NCBI GenBank assembly: GCA_012845835.1
Contig: JABAKD010000001.1
Location: forward strand, 2,456,040-2,520,039
Source of the DNA: Undaria pinnatifida
Lineage: Eukaryota > Sar > Phaeophyceae > Laminariales > Alariaceae
Direction of reading: 5' to 3'
Length of the DNA stretch: 64,000 nt
How positions within the stretch are numbered: position 1 is the first letter of the stretch; each line of letters opens with the position of its first letter. The translations under genes and the position numbers were made by a program. Positions 40,401 through 51,291 of this stretch are shown here, in pieces. Under the pieces are notes generated by a model. It was not told the DNA's origin, ran no database searches, and worked only from the letters and a program-made list of their open reading frames with translations.

Positions 40401-42000
40401 TGCAGAAGGAGTCGATGTCAGGTTGCGTGAACGTGTTGATCTTAAACCGAGACACGAGGTCCTTGTCGTAGCTTTTACTGATTGTCTTCCCGCGCACGAT
40501 TCTACTGTTGTGGTAGAACCCCTAATCATGTCTGAGATTGAGTTTTTGGAGTCCAGTAGCTCGTCAGTGTTCGAGAAAATTATTGTCGCTCGCACTCTTG
40601 CTACTTGGCATGCTGCTGATGGTTCAGTAGCCGTGCAAATTGCAAACCCGTCTTCTGATGGGGTTGCCCTACCTATTGATTTATGTCTTGGTCAGTTATT
40701 CACTGTGTCCGTAGTGACGCCTGATCAATTGCACGTTAATGCCGTTGCGAAACCTCCTATATCAGTTGATGAAATCACTCAAGCCAAATCCGAGATTGAA
40801 GGTCCCCTGTCCAAAGCTTTTACTAACACTAAGCTCACGTCTGACCAGAAAGTCTCTGTCCTAGATTTGTGCGCTCGATACCGTCCTGTCTTTGCCTTGT
40901 CAATGTCAGAGATAGGTCGTTGCACCAATGCAGAAGCAACATTTCCTTTGCCTCCTGACACCCGACCTATCGATCGTCCCCCGTACCGCGCCAACCCTCG
41001 AGCTAAAGCTGTCTTTGATAAGTGTGTTCACGATATGCTTGAATGGGGCATCATCGAAGAACGTCACAGCCCGTAAGGTAGCCCGTGTACGCTTGTCGCA
41101 AAGAAGAACGGTAGCCCTCGTTTCTGTGTTGATTATTGTCATACCCTCAACCGTAACATCGTCCGCAAGAGCTGCCCCCTCCCGAACTTAGATTCCTGTC
41201 TGGATGCAGTCGGAGGCGTCAAATTCATCTCTACAGCCGATGTCCTGAGTGCGTTCTGGCAGCTACCCGTCGCAGAAGAGCACATCGACCGGACAGCATT
41301 CGTCACTCCGACCGGCAAGTTTTGTTTTAAACGTATGCCTTTAGGAGTTTGTAATGCCCCATGGTTGTTTCAATACATGATGTCTGTCACTTTCGGCCAC
41401 CTTGGTCCTGAGTCGGGTATTCTTACGTACATGGACGATATTTTTTGTCTTAATTCTACGGTCGAAGCTCACCTAAAATCCCTCGAGCAAATGTTCTCAG
41501 CGTTACAGGCAGCTGGCTTAACTTTGAAACCGACCAAACTTCAATTCGGTCAGAAAGAAATCGAGTATCTTGGCCATGTCATTTCGGAAAAAGGTATTTC
41601 AATCAGTGCCGACCGTGCCAAAGCCATTTTAGCACTGCCTGAGCCTGAGTGTATCAAAGATAATCGCGGATTCTTAGGTACACTCAACTATGTCCACCGT
41701 TTTATAGACGGTTATGCTGAAATAACAGCACCACTGGTTGAACTCACTCGTGAGGATTATGTCAAACAGACCGCTTTCAAGAAGGCTTTTGGGCCCGCGC
41801 AACGTGAAGCATTCGCTCGCGCGAAGCATGCCCTTAGTTCCGCACCGGTCCTTAAATACCCAGATTTTACTCGGGAATTTATTGTCCATACCGATGCCTC
41901 AGAAGCAGGAGTAGGAGCATTTCTCGCTCAACGCTCACGCGAAAGCAGCTCCGATTCCGATCTTGATATCATCGCGTATTATAGTCACCGATTTTCATAA
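40401..42000 (+). pseudogene. Reverse transcriptase and start of RNase H of the chromovirus
   Basis: RT runs from about 40960 (PIDRPPYRANP, MLEWGIIEERHSP) across a TAA at 41074-41076 into GSPCTLVAKKNGSPRFCVDY, STADVLSAFWQLPV, FKRMPLGVCNAPWLFQYMM and TYMDDIFCLN (41425-41455). The YMDD metal-binding pair is intact. The thumb/connection ILALPEPECIKDNRGFLGTL follows, then RNase H with HTDASEAGVGAFLAQ (first catalytic Asp, about 41890) and YYSHRFS before a TAA at 41998-42000. Only the two stops break it. In the motif usually written D-Y-R-x-L-N the Arg is Cys. Confidence 0.9.
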
Positions 42001-42906
42001 AGCCAGCGTCATTATAGTGCCACCATGAAAGAGTGTTGTGCTGTGGTCTGGGCTGTCACCCACTGGCGTCCGTACCTATGGGGCAAGCATTTCACATGCT
42101 GTACTGACCACCAAGTACTAACGTACCTGTATAAAATGCAGGACACCTCTAACATGCTCACCCGATGGACGATCGCACTTCAGAACTACGATTTCACTGT
42201 CAAACATGTCCCAGGCAACTTATATGTCGTGCCTGATATGTTGTATCGTGCTTTTAGCGAAGTCAACGGGGAACCCAATCCATCCGAGCCCAGATTAGCC
42301 GCCATTTGTCGCAATGTACCGATTGAGGGACCGTACTATCCACCTGGGCCCCGCGAGTACGAACTCTCCGCTTCTAATTTGCACGACGTAGCACCTGTAG
42401 GAAGCGACCGTGAATTATTCATGAGCGCTGTGTCTGTCTTCCCTACTGTAGACCCCGCGAAACTCGTCGATCAACAGAAAGAGGAATTTTGTCAGTATTT
42501 TGTGTACCTCCGAGCACCAACATCGGCCCCACTCCCTAGTGGAGAATCTAAATACACGATGAGCTACTTCTTTTTAAATGAAGGATTGCTATTTCGGTCG
42601 TACCTTCCTGGTCACTTACGGAAGCGTAGCACTTTCCGCGATCAACTGGTAGTGCCTACATCTCTCCGAAAAATTGTCATTAATTCGTGTCATGATCTAC
42701 CAGCGTCTGGAGGTCATTTAGCTTTTAAAGCAACATTCGATACCATTCGAGATAGATTTTGGTGGCCGACCATGTCCACGTATGTCCGTACTCATATTGA
42801 AGCGTGTCTGTCTTGCCAACACCGCAAGTCATCCCACCGCCCGCCCAAGTTGCCTGTGGGACACCGCCATGTCACGCGCACGTTCGTTCCAATGCGTCGC
42901 TGTTGA
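42001..42906 (+). pseudogene. Rest of RNase H and integrase zinc finger of the chromovirus
   Basis: Same frame as the preceding block: SQRHYSATMKECCAVVWA holds the catalytic Glu, CCTDHQVLTYL the next Asp, KHVPGNLYVVPDMLYRAF the C-terminal end with Pro-Gly-x-x-N-x-x-x-D. After a linker comes the integrase zinc finger: SCHDLPASGGHLAF, then RFWWPTMSTYVRTHIEACLSC, i.e. His-x-His-x-Cys-x2-Cys. The frame then breaks at about 42890 into the next block. Confidence 0.85.
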
Positions 42907-43699
42907 TCTTGTCGAGTATAAAAGCTTGTCACAGGGAAATCGCTTCATCCTTTCTGTCGTCGACCATCTTACTCGATTTGTCATTTTGATAGCCATCATA
43001 AATAAGGCGGCTTGCACGATCGTTCGTCGTCTAATCGAACGCGTGTTCTTGGTGTTTGGCCCTCCAGAAGCACTTCATTCCGACCAAGGAAAAGGATTTG
43101 ACAACGAATTGGTCAAGGAATTACAATCAGTTTTTGGATATAAGAAAACGCGTACAGCCGCTTTTCGCCCTCAGGGCAACTCTGTCTTAGAGCGTGTACA
43201 CAGCACTGTCCACAATATGTTGGCTATGTACAGCAACTTTTCCTGCGATAATTGGGCAGAGCTGTTGCCTTTTGTCCAGTTAGCTCACAATACAGCTTAC
43301 TCTACCACGCTCCAGGAAACTCCTCATTTCCTGATGTTTGGACGTGCAGATGTACTACCTGTCGATTTCATTCTTAGAGTACCGTCCACCTCCGCACCGC
43401 AATCACAGCTTTCTAAACAGACTGTCGAAAACTTGCAATTTGCATACGAGCTGGCCCGCCGTAATCTTACAGAGCGAGCGGATAAGCAAGCGGTCGCAAA
43501 TGAGACCCTGTCGTTTCCCAGTTTCAAACCTGGAGAACAGGTATTAATCCACCGCCCATATACTGAAGCTGATGGTCCCAATCCAAAATTGATCAGCACA
43601 TGGCATGGACCATATACTGTACGAGCGCAAACGTCACCCGTCATCTATCGCGTCACTAAAGATGGCAGCCCCGCCGAGATTACTGTTCACCTTGGCTGA
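42782..43699 (+). pseudogene. Integrase core and GPY domain of the chromovirus
   Basis: In frame from about 42890: CVAVDLVEYKSL (Asp), ALHSDQGKGFDNELV (Asp) and RPQGNSVLERVHSTV (Glu), all three catalytic residues present with the expected spacing. GEQVLIHRPY and ISTWHGPYTVRAQ form the GPY/F C-terminal fold. The ORF ends HLG then TGA (43697-43699); the next codon continues in frame as MKKYYVPQ, so this TGA is probably a mutated Arg (CGA) codon. Confidence 0.85.
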
Positions 43700-44083
43700 A
43701 TGAAAAAATACTATGTCCCTCAGTCGTCCCCTGCTCCTGACCTTGATGCGCTCGACGATTTATTTTTAGGGACCACTCTTCCCGTGCCCGATCTCGAAGG
43801 CTCATTGTCGAAAGTTATGATTGGTGCGTTCACGGTTGAGAGTATTGATGGACATAAAAGGGGAGTAGGAGCAGCATCTCTCATCAACTTCCAATATAAT
43901 CTCAAGTTGGAAGGTTATCCTACCCAGATGGGTATCTGGCGTCATGTCAACGCCATTCCTCAATGCAGAGATATGATTGCTTCCTACCGTGCTGCAGTAT
44001 TGTCGACGGACTCTTCATTCAGCATTCAACCCTCCTACGCGGAAGTCTCATTCTGTCCCCGCGGATGTCCCATAGAACTTTAA
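43700..44083 (+). CDS. Chromodomain at the C-terminus of the chromovirus integrase
   Basis: 127 codons in frame with the integrase. FTVESIDGHKR (first strand), FQYNLKLEGYPTQMGIWRHV (second and third strands and the W) and IPQCRDMIASY (C-terminal helix) match a chromodomain. The residues of the aromatic cage are only partly kept (Phe/Val at the first site, Trp at the third). It would dock the integration complex on chromatin. Confidence 0.7.
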   Translation: MKKYYVPQSSPAPDLDALDDLFLGTTLPVPDLEGSLSKVMIGAFTVESIDGHKRGVGAASLINFQYNLKLEGYPTQMGIWRHVNAIPQCRDMIASYRAAVLSTDSSFSIQPSYAEVSFCPRGCPIEL

Positions 44084-45876
44084 TGGGCTTTTCTTGTATC
44101 GTCTTGTCTTGTTTTAGCGCTTTTTTTGTCACATCAGACTGAGCAACTACTGATGTCAGCCCTGTGCTAGTTGTTCCATCATATGTGTCAAGCTCCTGCG
44201 GGAGTTGTTTTTCTTTTAAGGTGTAGTCACCTCATGGCTTGTCTGTTGTCCAGTGCGAGTACCGCGCACTCTAAAGTATTGTCCTCGCCCTCCGTGGTGA
44301 ACTGTATTCTTAGCACCTTATGTCTTTTGGTTGACTTCCCTGTATTTTGGCCTCCAGCTCAGCGGTATGTTTTGATCCCGCGATTGAGATTGTCCACTGT
44401 ACTAGTTTGACTAGTACCTTTAGGCCTGCAATGGTAAATACCAAATCACCTCAATTGAAGGGGGGGTGACCGTCAGGTCTACCATAACCAATAGGAGCAT
44501 GTGTCTAGTGTGTGTGCCAACTTGTCAATGTATTCGACGTACTGTCACACGAGTATTCTCGTGACTTCGTTATCTCGCCATTCGCAGTGCCCTGCGTAGT
44601 TTGTTGTTTTCGTCTGTTTTCTTTTGATTTTCAGCAGTTTGGTTTCTTGCGCATTGCCTTCTGTATGCACTGGAAGTATCGTACAACCTGAGGTTAGCAC
44701 TTATTGGCGCGATGTATAGTCGTAAGAGACCCGACTCCCATCGCTTTATGGGGGGTCGTTCTCATGTCTTCTGTTGTCGTTGGGCACTTGTCTCTTCAGT
44801 ACTGAAAAGTACTCGGCACCGTAGCACACCAGTGGATGGATTGATAATAAATATCCAGCGTTCGCGCACACCATTTGTCGTTAAAAAATGCCTCATTCTG
44901 TTACGATCTGTATTTGATACAGATACAGATGAACTACGGCATACATTATGTGTCTGTCTGCCGAACGCTTGTATGTCTCCCACTGCACACTCCGATATCG
45001 TTGCACATCTGCGGCATAATGCCCGTATGCACGATTACTGTCAGTCAACTTGTCGCCTTTTATCAAAAAAAAAAATCCTAGTATTTTTTATATGGATGCG
45101 ACCCTGAAATGTATACTGTTGGCGGTTGTCTCGTGTCGACTTCGTTCACCGCCCAGGCTGTTATGTGTACCACAATTGACTTCTGATTCGGTCTCGAACA
45201 CCCATCAGATGCCAACTGATGTGTACCACAATTGACTTCTGATTCGGTCTCGAACACCCATCAGATGCCAAGTGTGGTGTGATCAGCCAAATGTCCTTGT
45301 CGCAGTATAACATGTTTGGTGTATAATTTATTGTCTCCGTCAGGTAAGTCGTTTTGCTTTCCAGCATATATGATTCATGTCACGCCTGTTGAGCCTTCAG
45401 CCATGTTGTCCACACGATGAGTATACACACTCGTTTCGTGTAGCGTGCGTCTAATTAGCATATTTTTGCTAATAAACCCGGGATATTTATTTATTGTCGT
45501 TGCTTTCGCACGCTCCTGTCCAGGATCATTTTTCTATATTTTGTCGTAATCCACAGCTGGCCAGCCGCAATGTCCGCGATATGTATTTGAACATACCGCA
45601 TGCGAAAGGATTATGCTCTTGTCATTCGCTATATATTATCATGTCCGATCCTATGTCCGGATTTTTATCCACATGTCTACGGTACTACAGCAGTTTGTCA
45701 GTTTATCATGCTGTCTTGTCCATCTTGTCCAAAGGAGTGTACAAACTGCCGAGCGTTAGCGAATCGCCACTGGAATTTGTATATCATCCAGACGTGTTGT
45801 TACTCTTGTCTATGGTTCCGTTACTTTTGAGTTTTGGTGGAGTTCGAGCTCTATCACCACTAAAACTGGGGGATGA
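44084..45876 (+). other. 3' untranslated region of the chromovirus
   Basis: No recognisable ORF. At 45163-45274 a 56-bp unit (ATGTGTACCACAATTGACTT through CCATCAGATGCCAA) is present twice in tandem. A polypurine tract closes it at 45862-45876. Confidence 0.6.
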
Positions 45877-46355
45877 TATGGATACCATGTCCCCGAACCA
45901 ACACGCCCAGGTAAAATGTCGAAACCCCTTCAACCTTCCAGACATCGTTCATGGAAGGATCGCTTGGGGAACACGGGAGATTGTCATGTCTAGAACACGC
46001 CACGGAGCCTTCCCCTCCACGTTCCGCTGACGGATCCTCCGCGGCGGATACACCGCCTAGCGGATTCTCCGCAGCGGGACTTTGGAAGGTCCCGCTGGAT
46101 TGTTCCTTTCATCTGAGAGCTGAGGGAGCACTGACAACTGCTCGCCCACCGCTCTCACAACAACAACTACTACTACTTCTGCTTGCACCTCTGGGAGTTC
46201 TTCTCAACCTGTCCTGTCTCTCCCTCTGTCAACGGCCTGCTGTATCAGCCCGTGTTGTCACACGCTCCGCCGTCGTAGTTCAACAGTGAGAACACTCTGC
46301 TCACGCAGAGAGAAGTGGGATCACGACCCACCGACGGTTTTGACTACGAATCTTA
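45877..46355 (+). repeat. 3' LTR of the chromovirus
   Basis: Starts TATGGATACCATGTCC (G to A in the terminal TG). The polypurine tract AAAACTGGGGGATGA (45862-45876) is just upstream. Confidence 0.9.
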
Positions 46356-47075
46356 TAAAATTCCATTAAAGAACAACGCCGAGCGAACTTCGAAGGAAGA
46401 GTTCGCTCCAAACGGCATGAAAATTCCGATTTAAGTGAACGATTTAGAGTGGACTTCCATCAATGACGACCAGATCATATGGTTGGCCTTAAAACACCGA
46501 GCTTAGCACTGTTGCTCTCCAGGAACAACGGCACAACAATCAGAGGGCACGAGGGCACAACCCACACGGCAGCACACAGCAGACAACACTGCTCGCTGTG
46601 CGCTGTGCCTGGCAGCGGTAGACACAACCCAATCTTGATGCGGAGGCACCAAAGGGTAGCTGGGGAAGCATGGCGCATACACGCCACCTCAGGGGTAGGT
46701 GCCTGTGAAGCAAGCGCTCCCGCGCTCTCTACGATGTTACCTGGCTCTCTGCTGCTGCGTGATGTCGTTTCCGGTGCTGATTTTGTCCACCGCACCTTCG
46801 ACATACCGCAACGCCGTCGCCGAGGCCTCCACCGCCACATCCACCCACGCCGCACGGCCGCAGCCGCTACTGCCGCTGCTGCTGCTGTCTCGGCTGCTGC
46901 TGCTGCTGTGCGGCGGCGGCGGTGGTGTTTGTGCCGCGCCTGCGGTTGGTGTTACCTGCGTTTGTTTCTGAACAATTTAATACTTCAGTAAAATCTGGCT
47001 GTTCTGTTGATCGTGGTGATCCAGCCAGGGCGAGCCGAGCTGCTGTGCCGCAACTCATCTGGCGGGGTCATCTTC
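46356..47075. other. Unassigned stretch
   Basis: Open in several frames (46479-46991 plus, 46475-46855 minus), GC-rich with a CTGCTGCTG tract at about 46875-46915. Nothing recognised. Confidence 0.3.
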
Positions 47076-47374
47076 AGCGCCACGCCCCCGACGCTGCCGC
47101 TGCGGCTGCGCCAGCGGCTGCGGTGCTGCTACTGCGCTGCAGCTGCTGCTGCGCTGCTGTCGTTTGTCTGATGGTATTGTGCTGGGCCTGCCCCGGTGCA
47201 CAATACCACCAGACAAACGACAGCAGCGCAGCAGCAGCTGCAGCGCAGTAGCAGCGCCACGCCCCCGACGCTGCCGCTGCGGCTGCGCCAGCGGCTGCGG
47301 TGCTGCTACTGCGCTGCAGCTGCTGCTGCGCTGCTGTCGTTTGTCTCATGGTATTGTGCTGGGCCTGCCCCGGT
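47076..47374. repeat. GC-rich direct repeat with an inverted middle
   Basis: A 122-bp unit occurs at 47076-47197 and 47253-47374. Between them, 47198-47252 is the reverse complement of 47128-47182 with one mismatch, giving a 55-bp stem with a 15-base loop. The unit is rich in GCTGCTG/GCGGCTGCG. Confidence 0.85.
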
Positions 47375-48657
47375 CGGTGGGTCTATTAATAGGTGCTACC
47401 GCACCTTGTCTAAATTTAAAAATTGAAGTTGCCTCCCCGCTCCCCGCATATGGTATGGAGGCCGTTTACGCCTTCTCTGCAATTCTTTTACCGCAAACAC
47501 AACCAAAACCATGCCGGAGTGAATCTGGCCTTTTTTTTGCATGATGGAAGAAATTTTTATCGTTTTTTTTACCGCAAACCGAGGGCGCACAAGCAAAGTT
47601 ATCCCGCACACCTACCCTCCCCCCCCCCCCCCCTCCCGGAGGCCCGAAGATTTTTTTTTTCCCTTGGTGGTTCGTTTCTGGCTATGCCGCTGTGGATGGT
47701 TTACTGCACACTATTGCATTAACAAAGAGGTTTGGCAAGCAAGCCAACGTTGCAAGAGCAAGGGATGTCAAACTGTACTTTAGGTTGTTGAGGTATGTAA
47801 ATCCTTGCGTCAATGCGAGGTGGACAATGTAGTCGGAAACAATCAATGGCGGGCAAGCGCCGCGCTTGGGCACAAAACCCCCTCCAACTTGCCCCCACAT
47901 CGTCTCAGGACGTACGAACTCGTCGGCTTGCTTCTGCCAACTTATTTCTGCGGCCACCGTCGATACAGTAGTGCGCGAAACAAGCTCGAAAAAAACAAAT
48001 TAGACAACAGAATAGCTTAGTTCTGCTTGGAGACATCATATCATCAGTCCAAACTTGGCCGAAAGGTCAGGGGGAAGAGAAATACCGGAAGGGCGTTCAC
48101 AACTCCCAACCACGTCAGCGAAACTGCCCGCGCCCGCACCACCCTCATCCTTGCTCACAACTCCGGTCACGACCACGTCGGCGTCACTGCCCGCGCCCGC
48201 ACCACCCTCATCCCTGTTCACAACTCCCGTCGCCACCACGTCAGCGTCACCGCTTGCGCCCCCGCCGCTACTACTGTATATATATCAACATCGGCGACTC
48301 CTTCGCGCCGTCCGTGGCGCTCTTCGGTTTGAAAATGTCCAGCAATGTGCGCCCGCTCCCCACCGCCGCCGCGGCACCAACACCCCTGTGGACACACGTT
48401 GGTCGACATGCAACTTGCGACATGAACAATAGCAATTGATCAGCCGTGGAACGAAAATACGAATTTGCTCCTGCTTTTTACATACACACATCGACAAGGC
48501 CTGCAGCCTCATACACTGCACCACTAAAATACGCCCAGCGTGGCATTTCCCAAACTACTGAACACGCGCGAACGACCTCCCGAAAAAATGCGAAGCAGTG
48601 AAACAACAACCAGGTATATTTCACAAACACCATATATATATTATAAAAATTAAAATA
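47375..48657. other. Unassigned stretch
   Basis: No recognised gene. 48090-48260 has a roughly 60-bp unit, repeated about three times, with CTGCCCGCGCCCGCACCACC then CTCATCC.TG.TCACAACTCC and CACCACGTC.GCGTCAC. Confidence 0.4.
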
Positions 48658-49215
48658 CACTCCAGCTGTGAGATGTTTTGTCGAAACTCATCTTTGCAAG
48701 CTGTGTGTGATACTCCGATCGCGCGCGCATTACGGATTTTGTGTCCTCATTAAGGATATAGATCGGCGACTCCCCTTACAACTACAGTGTCGCTATGAGG
48801 GTCAACAGGGTGATGTTAGGCAGTCTGTGCGCGGAAACTATAAAACCTGTTTCTGAGGGGGACAAAATCTGACAGCTGTGGAAGGAAATGCATCAGTTTA
48901 TCAAGTGAATCCTGTAAGTCGAATATCCGGTGAGGGGAGGGCGGAGTTTTTAAGGACGTGGGGGCCTGATTTTGATCAAAAGGGGGGCGGGAGGGGGGGG
49001 AAGGGGGGAAGGGCACGGGTGGGGCAGGTCTATTTGTGCGTGGAAACTATAAATATTCCTTGTGGGGGAGGGGGAATGTGGCGAGGGGGGGGGGCGGGGG
49101 CGGGGGGGGAGGGCTTTAGGTCACACCATATATATCATAAATAAAGTTGAACATGGATCTTATGTACCACGCAGCTTGCAAAGTTGAGTTTCAACTATTC
49201 AATCGGTCGTACTCA
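48658..49215 (+). repeat. TA-flanked TIR family, copy C
   Basis: Starts CACTCCAGCTGTGAGATG after TA (48656-48657), followed by the shared subterminal part and G-rich monomers (48960-49110). A decayed right end (GCAGCTTGCAAAGTTGAGTTTC) lies at about 49170-49215. Confidence 0.6.
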
Positions 49216-49288
49216 CAAATTACGTTTTCAAATTTTTATCGAAACTGCTTGTGCTAGCGAATGCAACAACTGCTGTCCTCACAAGTCC

Positions 49289-49534
49289 TCACTTGTGTTG
49301 GAGCGACTGTTCGTGAGTCTCCAGGTGGGTCCGGATCTGTTGCTCTATATTGCGTCCGAAATCGCGATTGCAATTCTTGCACACCCAGTTGCCGCAGCTG
49401 GTCTTCGTGGCGATTTTTCCGATAGGCGAAAGTGCTATGCTCTCATGCGAAAGGCGTCCAGGGACCACTAGGGACGCGGAGTAACCTAGTTGGTTCGCAT
49501 TTTGTGCCCTATTTTTTTTGGCGATTTTGATCAT
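49289..49534 (-). CDS. Possible BED-type zinc finger exon or fragment
   Basis: 82 codons on the minus strand. SCGNWVCKNCNRDF followed by QQIRTHLETHEQ has Cys-x2-Cys and His-x3-His preceded by a Trp, the layout of BED fingers found at the N-terminus of hAT transposases and some chromatin proteins. The Cys-to-His spacing (14 residues) is longer than in classical C2H2 fingers. No downstream transposase was found. Could be a fragment of a hAT transposase or chance. Confidence 0.35.
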   Translation of the reverse strand: MIKIAKKNRAQNANQLGYSASLVVPGRLSHESIALSPIGKIATKTSCGNWVCKNCNRDFGRNIEQQIRTHLETHEQSLQHK

Positions 49535-50628
49535 GCGGCTACGGCTTCTGGTATTATTGCTGCTCTGCTGCTGCTGCTGCTGCTGCCAGGGCTAGGCTTC
49601 TGCTGATGCTGATGTTGTCAATTATTGGGGAGGAGGCAGAACGACACACACTGCTCGATGGTGACCACTGTTACATATGATAATCCAGAGTTTTGTCTTT
49701 CCAGTGCTTGCCGATGCTGCTGCGAGGTACACGATAACCTCCAATATCACACGACAGCCCTCATGCATCTCCACTCACTCTCTGTGCTGTGCCAAACACT
49801 CATGCTCAATGGCCTGGCCCTCGTCCAATCCTGAACCGTCACCGAAGTTGGCCCCGCAGCAGCAGATGAAGTCCTCGCCATCGGCTGGATTTCCGCAGAC
49901 GCTTTGTAGCCAAGCTGTCATGTCGAAGGAGTGTTGTAGCAGGGGTCCCTTCACCGTGGAGGCCGTGCTCATTGTGACCACTCTCTCTTGCTCTCTCGCT
50001 TCTTCTCCGTTGCTCTGCGCCGTGCGTAGCTGGAACGCAGGCTGCTGCTGCGCGACCAGGGGGCTGCGTGTCTGCTATATAGTATAATACCTGTCGCTGC
50101 AAGGTCGCTGCCCCGTTATTATATAGGACTTAGAATAGGGGTTCTTTGCATAGGAAATTGTGTGGCGTAGTTGGGGGGGTCTTCGTACCCCCCCCCCCCC
50201 TCTGGAAGTGCGGAAAAAAAAATGGTTCGTAGGTGTCGAAATAAATAGAGTTTTTGGTGCGCCCTCGCGTAAACATTGGATTATTGGAACGAAATTTTTC
50301 ATTCATGTATTGTAGTTTGTTTTTTTTCTATCCTATGTATTCTCCTCGCACCACTCTCTCGCTCGTTCCCTGTAGCAACTCAGATCCAGAGTAACATAGC
50401 GGGCCCTCCTTCCCCTTCCCCACTACCAGGTACCGACGAATTTGTATGCACACCAAGGTGCGCATAGAGGTCATGCACACCTACTACTCGTACATATCTT
50501 TCACTCGCACTCACTCGTGTGCGAGGTTGATTGTTGCGTGGTCTGCCAAAAAAGAAAATGGTGAAAAGGTAACCGCCTCAGGCAAAAAAACCCAATATAT
50601 CTAGACTAGACTATAGACTATAGTCTAG
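49535..50628. other. Unassigned stretch
   Basis: Contains a CTG tract (about 49560-49590) and a run of C (about 50182-50203). Minus-strand ORFs at 49775-49981 and 49839-50102 overlap in different frames; one has a Cys-rich CCCGAN stretch. No family recognised. TCTAGACTATAG palindromes lie just before the TRIM. Confidence 0.3.
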
Positions 50629-50713
50629 TGTTATAAGGCTTAGTTTGGGTAAGCTATTGGTTAACCTTTTGCAAGTGGTCAAACGGACTAATACCCCACT
50701 AAAGTCCTTAACA
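50629..50713 (+). repeat. TRIM LTR 1
   Basis: 85 bp, TGTTATAAGG...CCTTAACA, with TGTTA/TAACA inverted termini. Confidence 0.85.
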
Positions 50714-50715
50714 AA

Positions 50716-50733
50716 TGGCGTCGTCGGCAGGAC
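50716..50733 (+). other. TRIM primer-binding site
   Basis: TGGCGTCGTCGGCAGGAC. Repeated at 51004 as TGGCGTCGTCGACAGAC. The first seven bases equal those of the primer sites at 38081, 55364 and (minus) 33745. Confidence 0.7.
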
Positions 50734-50749
50734 ATGGGTTTTTTGGGTC

Positions 50750-50766
50750 GTGGGTTCGATCCCCAC
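50750..50766 (+). other. tRNA-like T-arm inside the TRIM
   Basis: GTGGG TTCGATC CCCAC: a perfect 5-bp stem with a seven-base loop, containing the Pol III B-box GGTTCGATCCC, followed by CGTCCA. Conserved at 51038-51054 in the second internal. No complete tRNA cloverleaf is present. Confidence 0.7.
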
Positions 50767-50917
50767 CGTCCACAACAATAAACTTTTCAGATTTTCCCCA
50801 TGTCGAACTTGAAAAATACTCTCCCTGGTATCCCCAGGGAATGAAACGGCTTGGATATTGAAAGGTCCGCCGGTATATCCGGCCGACCTGCTATCCCGCC
50901 GTTTCAGGGGGGGAGAG

Positions 50918-51001
50918 TGTTATAAGGCTAAGTTTGGGTAAGCTATTGGTTAACGTTTTGCAAGTGGTCAAACGGACTAATACCCCACCAAGTCCTTAAC
51001 A
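50918..51001 (+). repeat. TRIM LTR 2 (shared middle LTR)
   Basis: 84 bp, one base shorter than LTR 1 near its 3' end (CCACCAAGTCC versus CCACTAAAGTCC). Confidence 0.85.
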
Positions 51002-51206
51002 AATGGCGTCGTCGACAGACCATGGGTTTTTTGGGTCGTGGGTTCGATCCCCACCGTCCACAACAATAAACTTTTCAGATTTTCCCCATGTCGAACTTGA
51101 AAAATACTCTCCCTGGTATCCCCAGGGAATGAAACGGCTTGGATATTGACAGAGGTCCGCCGTATATCCGGCCGACCTGCTATCCCGCCGTTTCAGGGGG
51201 GGAGAG

Positions 51207-51291
51207 TGTTATAAGGCTTAGTTTGGGTAACCTATTGGTTAACCTTTTGCAAGTGGTCAAACGAACCAATACCCCATTAAAGTCCTTAACA
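51207..51291 (+). repeat. TRIM LTR 3
   Basis: 85 bp; followed by CTAG, the target duplication. Confidence 0.85.

Larger units (their letters stand above)
37601..46355 (+). mobile_element. Ty3/gypsy chromovirus, nearly complete
   Basis: 8755 bp with two 479-bp LTRs (37601-38079, 45877-46355) and TAAA on both sides (37597-37600, 46356-46359). Primer-binding site, gag, protease, RT, RNase H, integrase and chromodomain follow in standard order. By eye the LTRs differ at about a dozen positions, so insertion was relatively recent. The coding region has frameshifts at about 39000 and 42890 and single in-frame stops at about 39494, 39554, 41075, 41998 and 43698; otherwise the frame is preserved. 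Confidence 0.9.
50629..51291 (+). mobile_element. Tandem TRIM (miniature LTR retrotransposon): LTR-internal-LTR-internal-LTR
   Basis: Three LTRs of 84-85 bp (50629-50713, 50918-51001, 51207-51291) start TGTTATAAGG and end CCTTAACA. Two internal segments of 204 and 205 bp lie between. Each internal starts two bases after the LTR with TGGCGTCGTCG (primer-binding site) and ends CAGGGGGGGAGAG (polypurine tract). CTAG flanks the whole (50625-50628, 51292-51295). There is no coding capacity, so reverse transcription and integration must come from another element. Confidence 0.85.

Noticed and set aside
46479-46991. 170-codon ORF after the chromovirus
   Set aside because: Ala/Ala-rich end comes from CTG repeats; the opposite strand is equally open and no family is recognised.
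50750-50766. A complete tRNA gene in the TRIM
   Set aside because: Only the T-arm and a few following bases fit; no D-arm or anticodon arm can be drawn at the right spacing.
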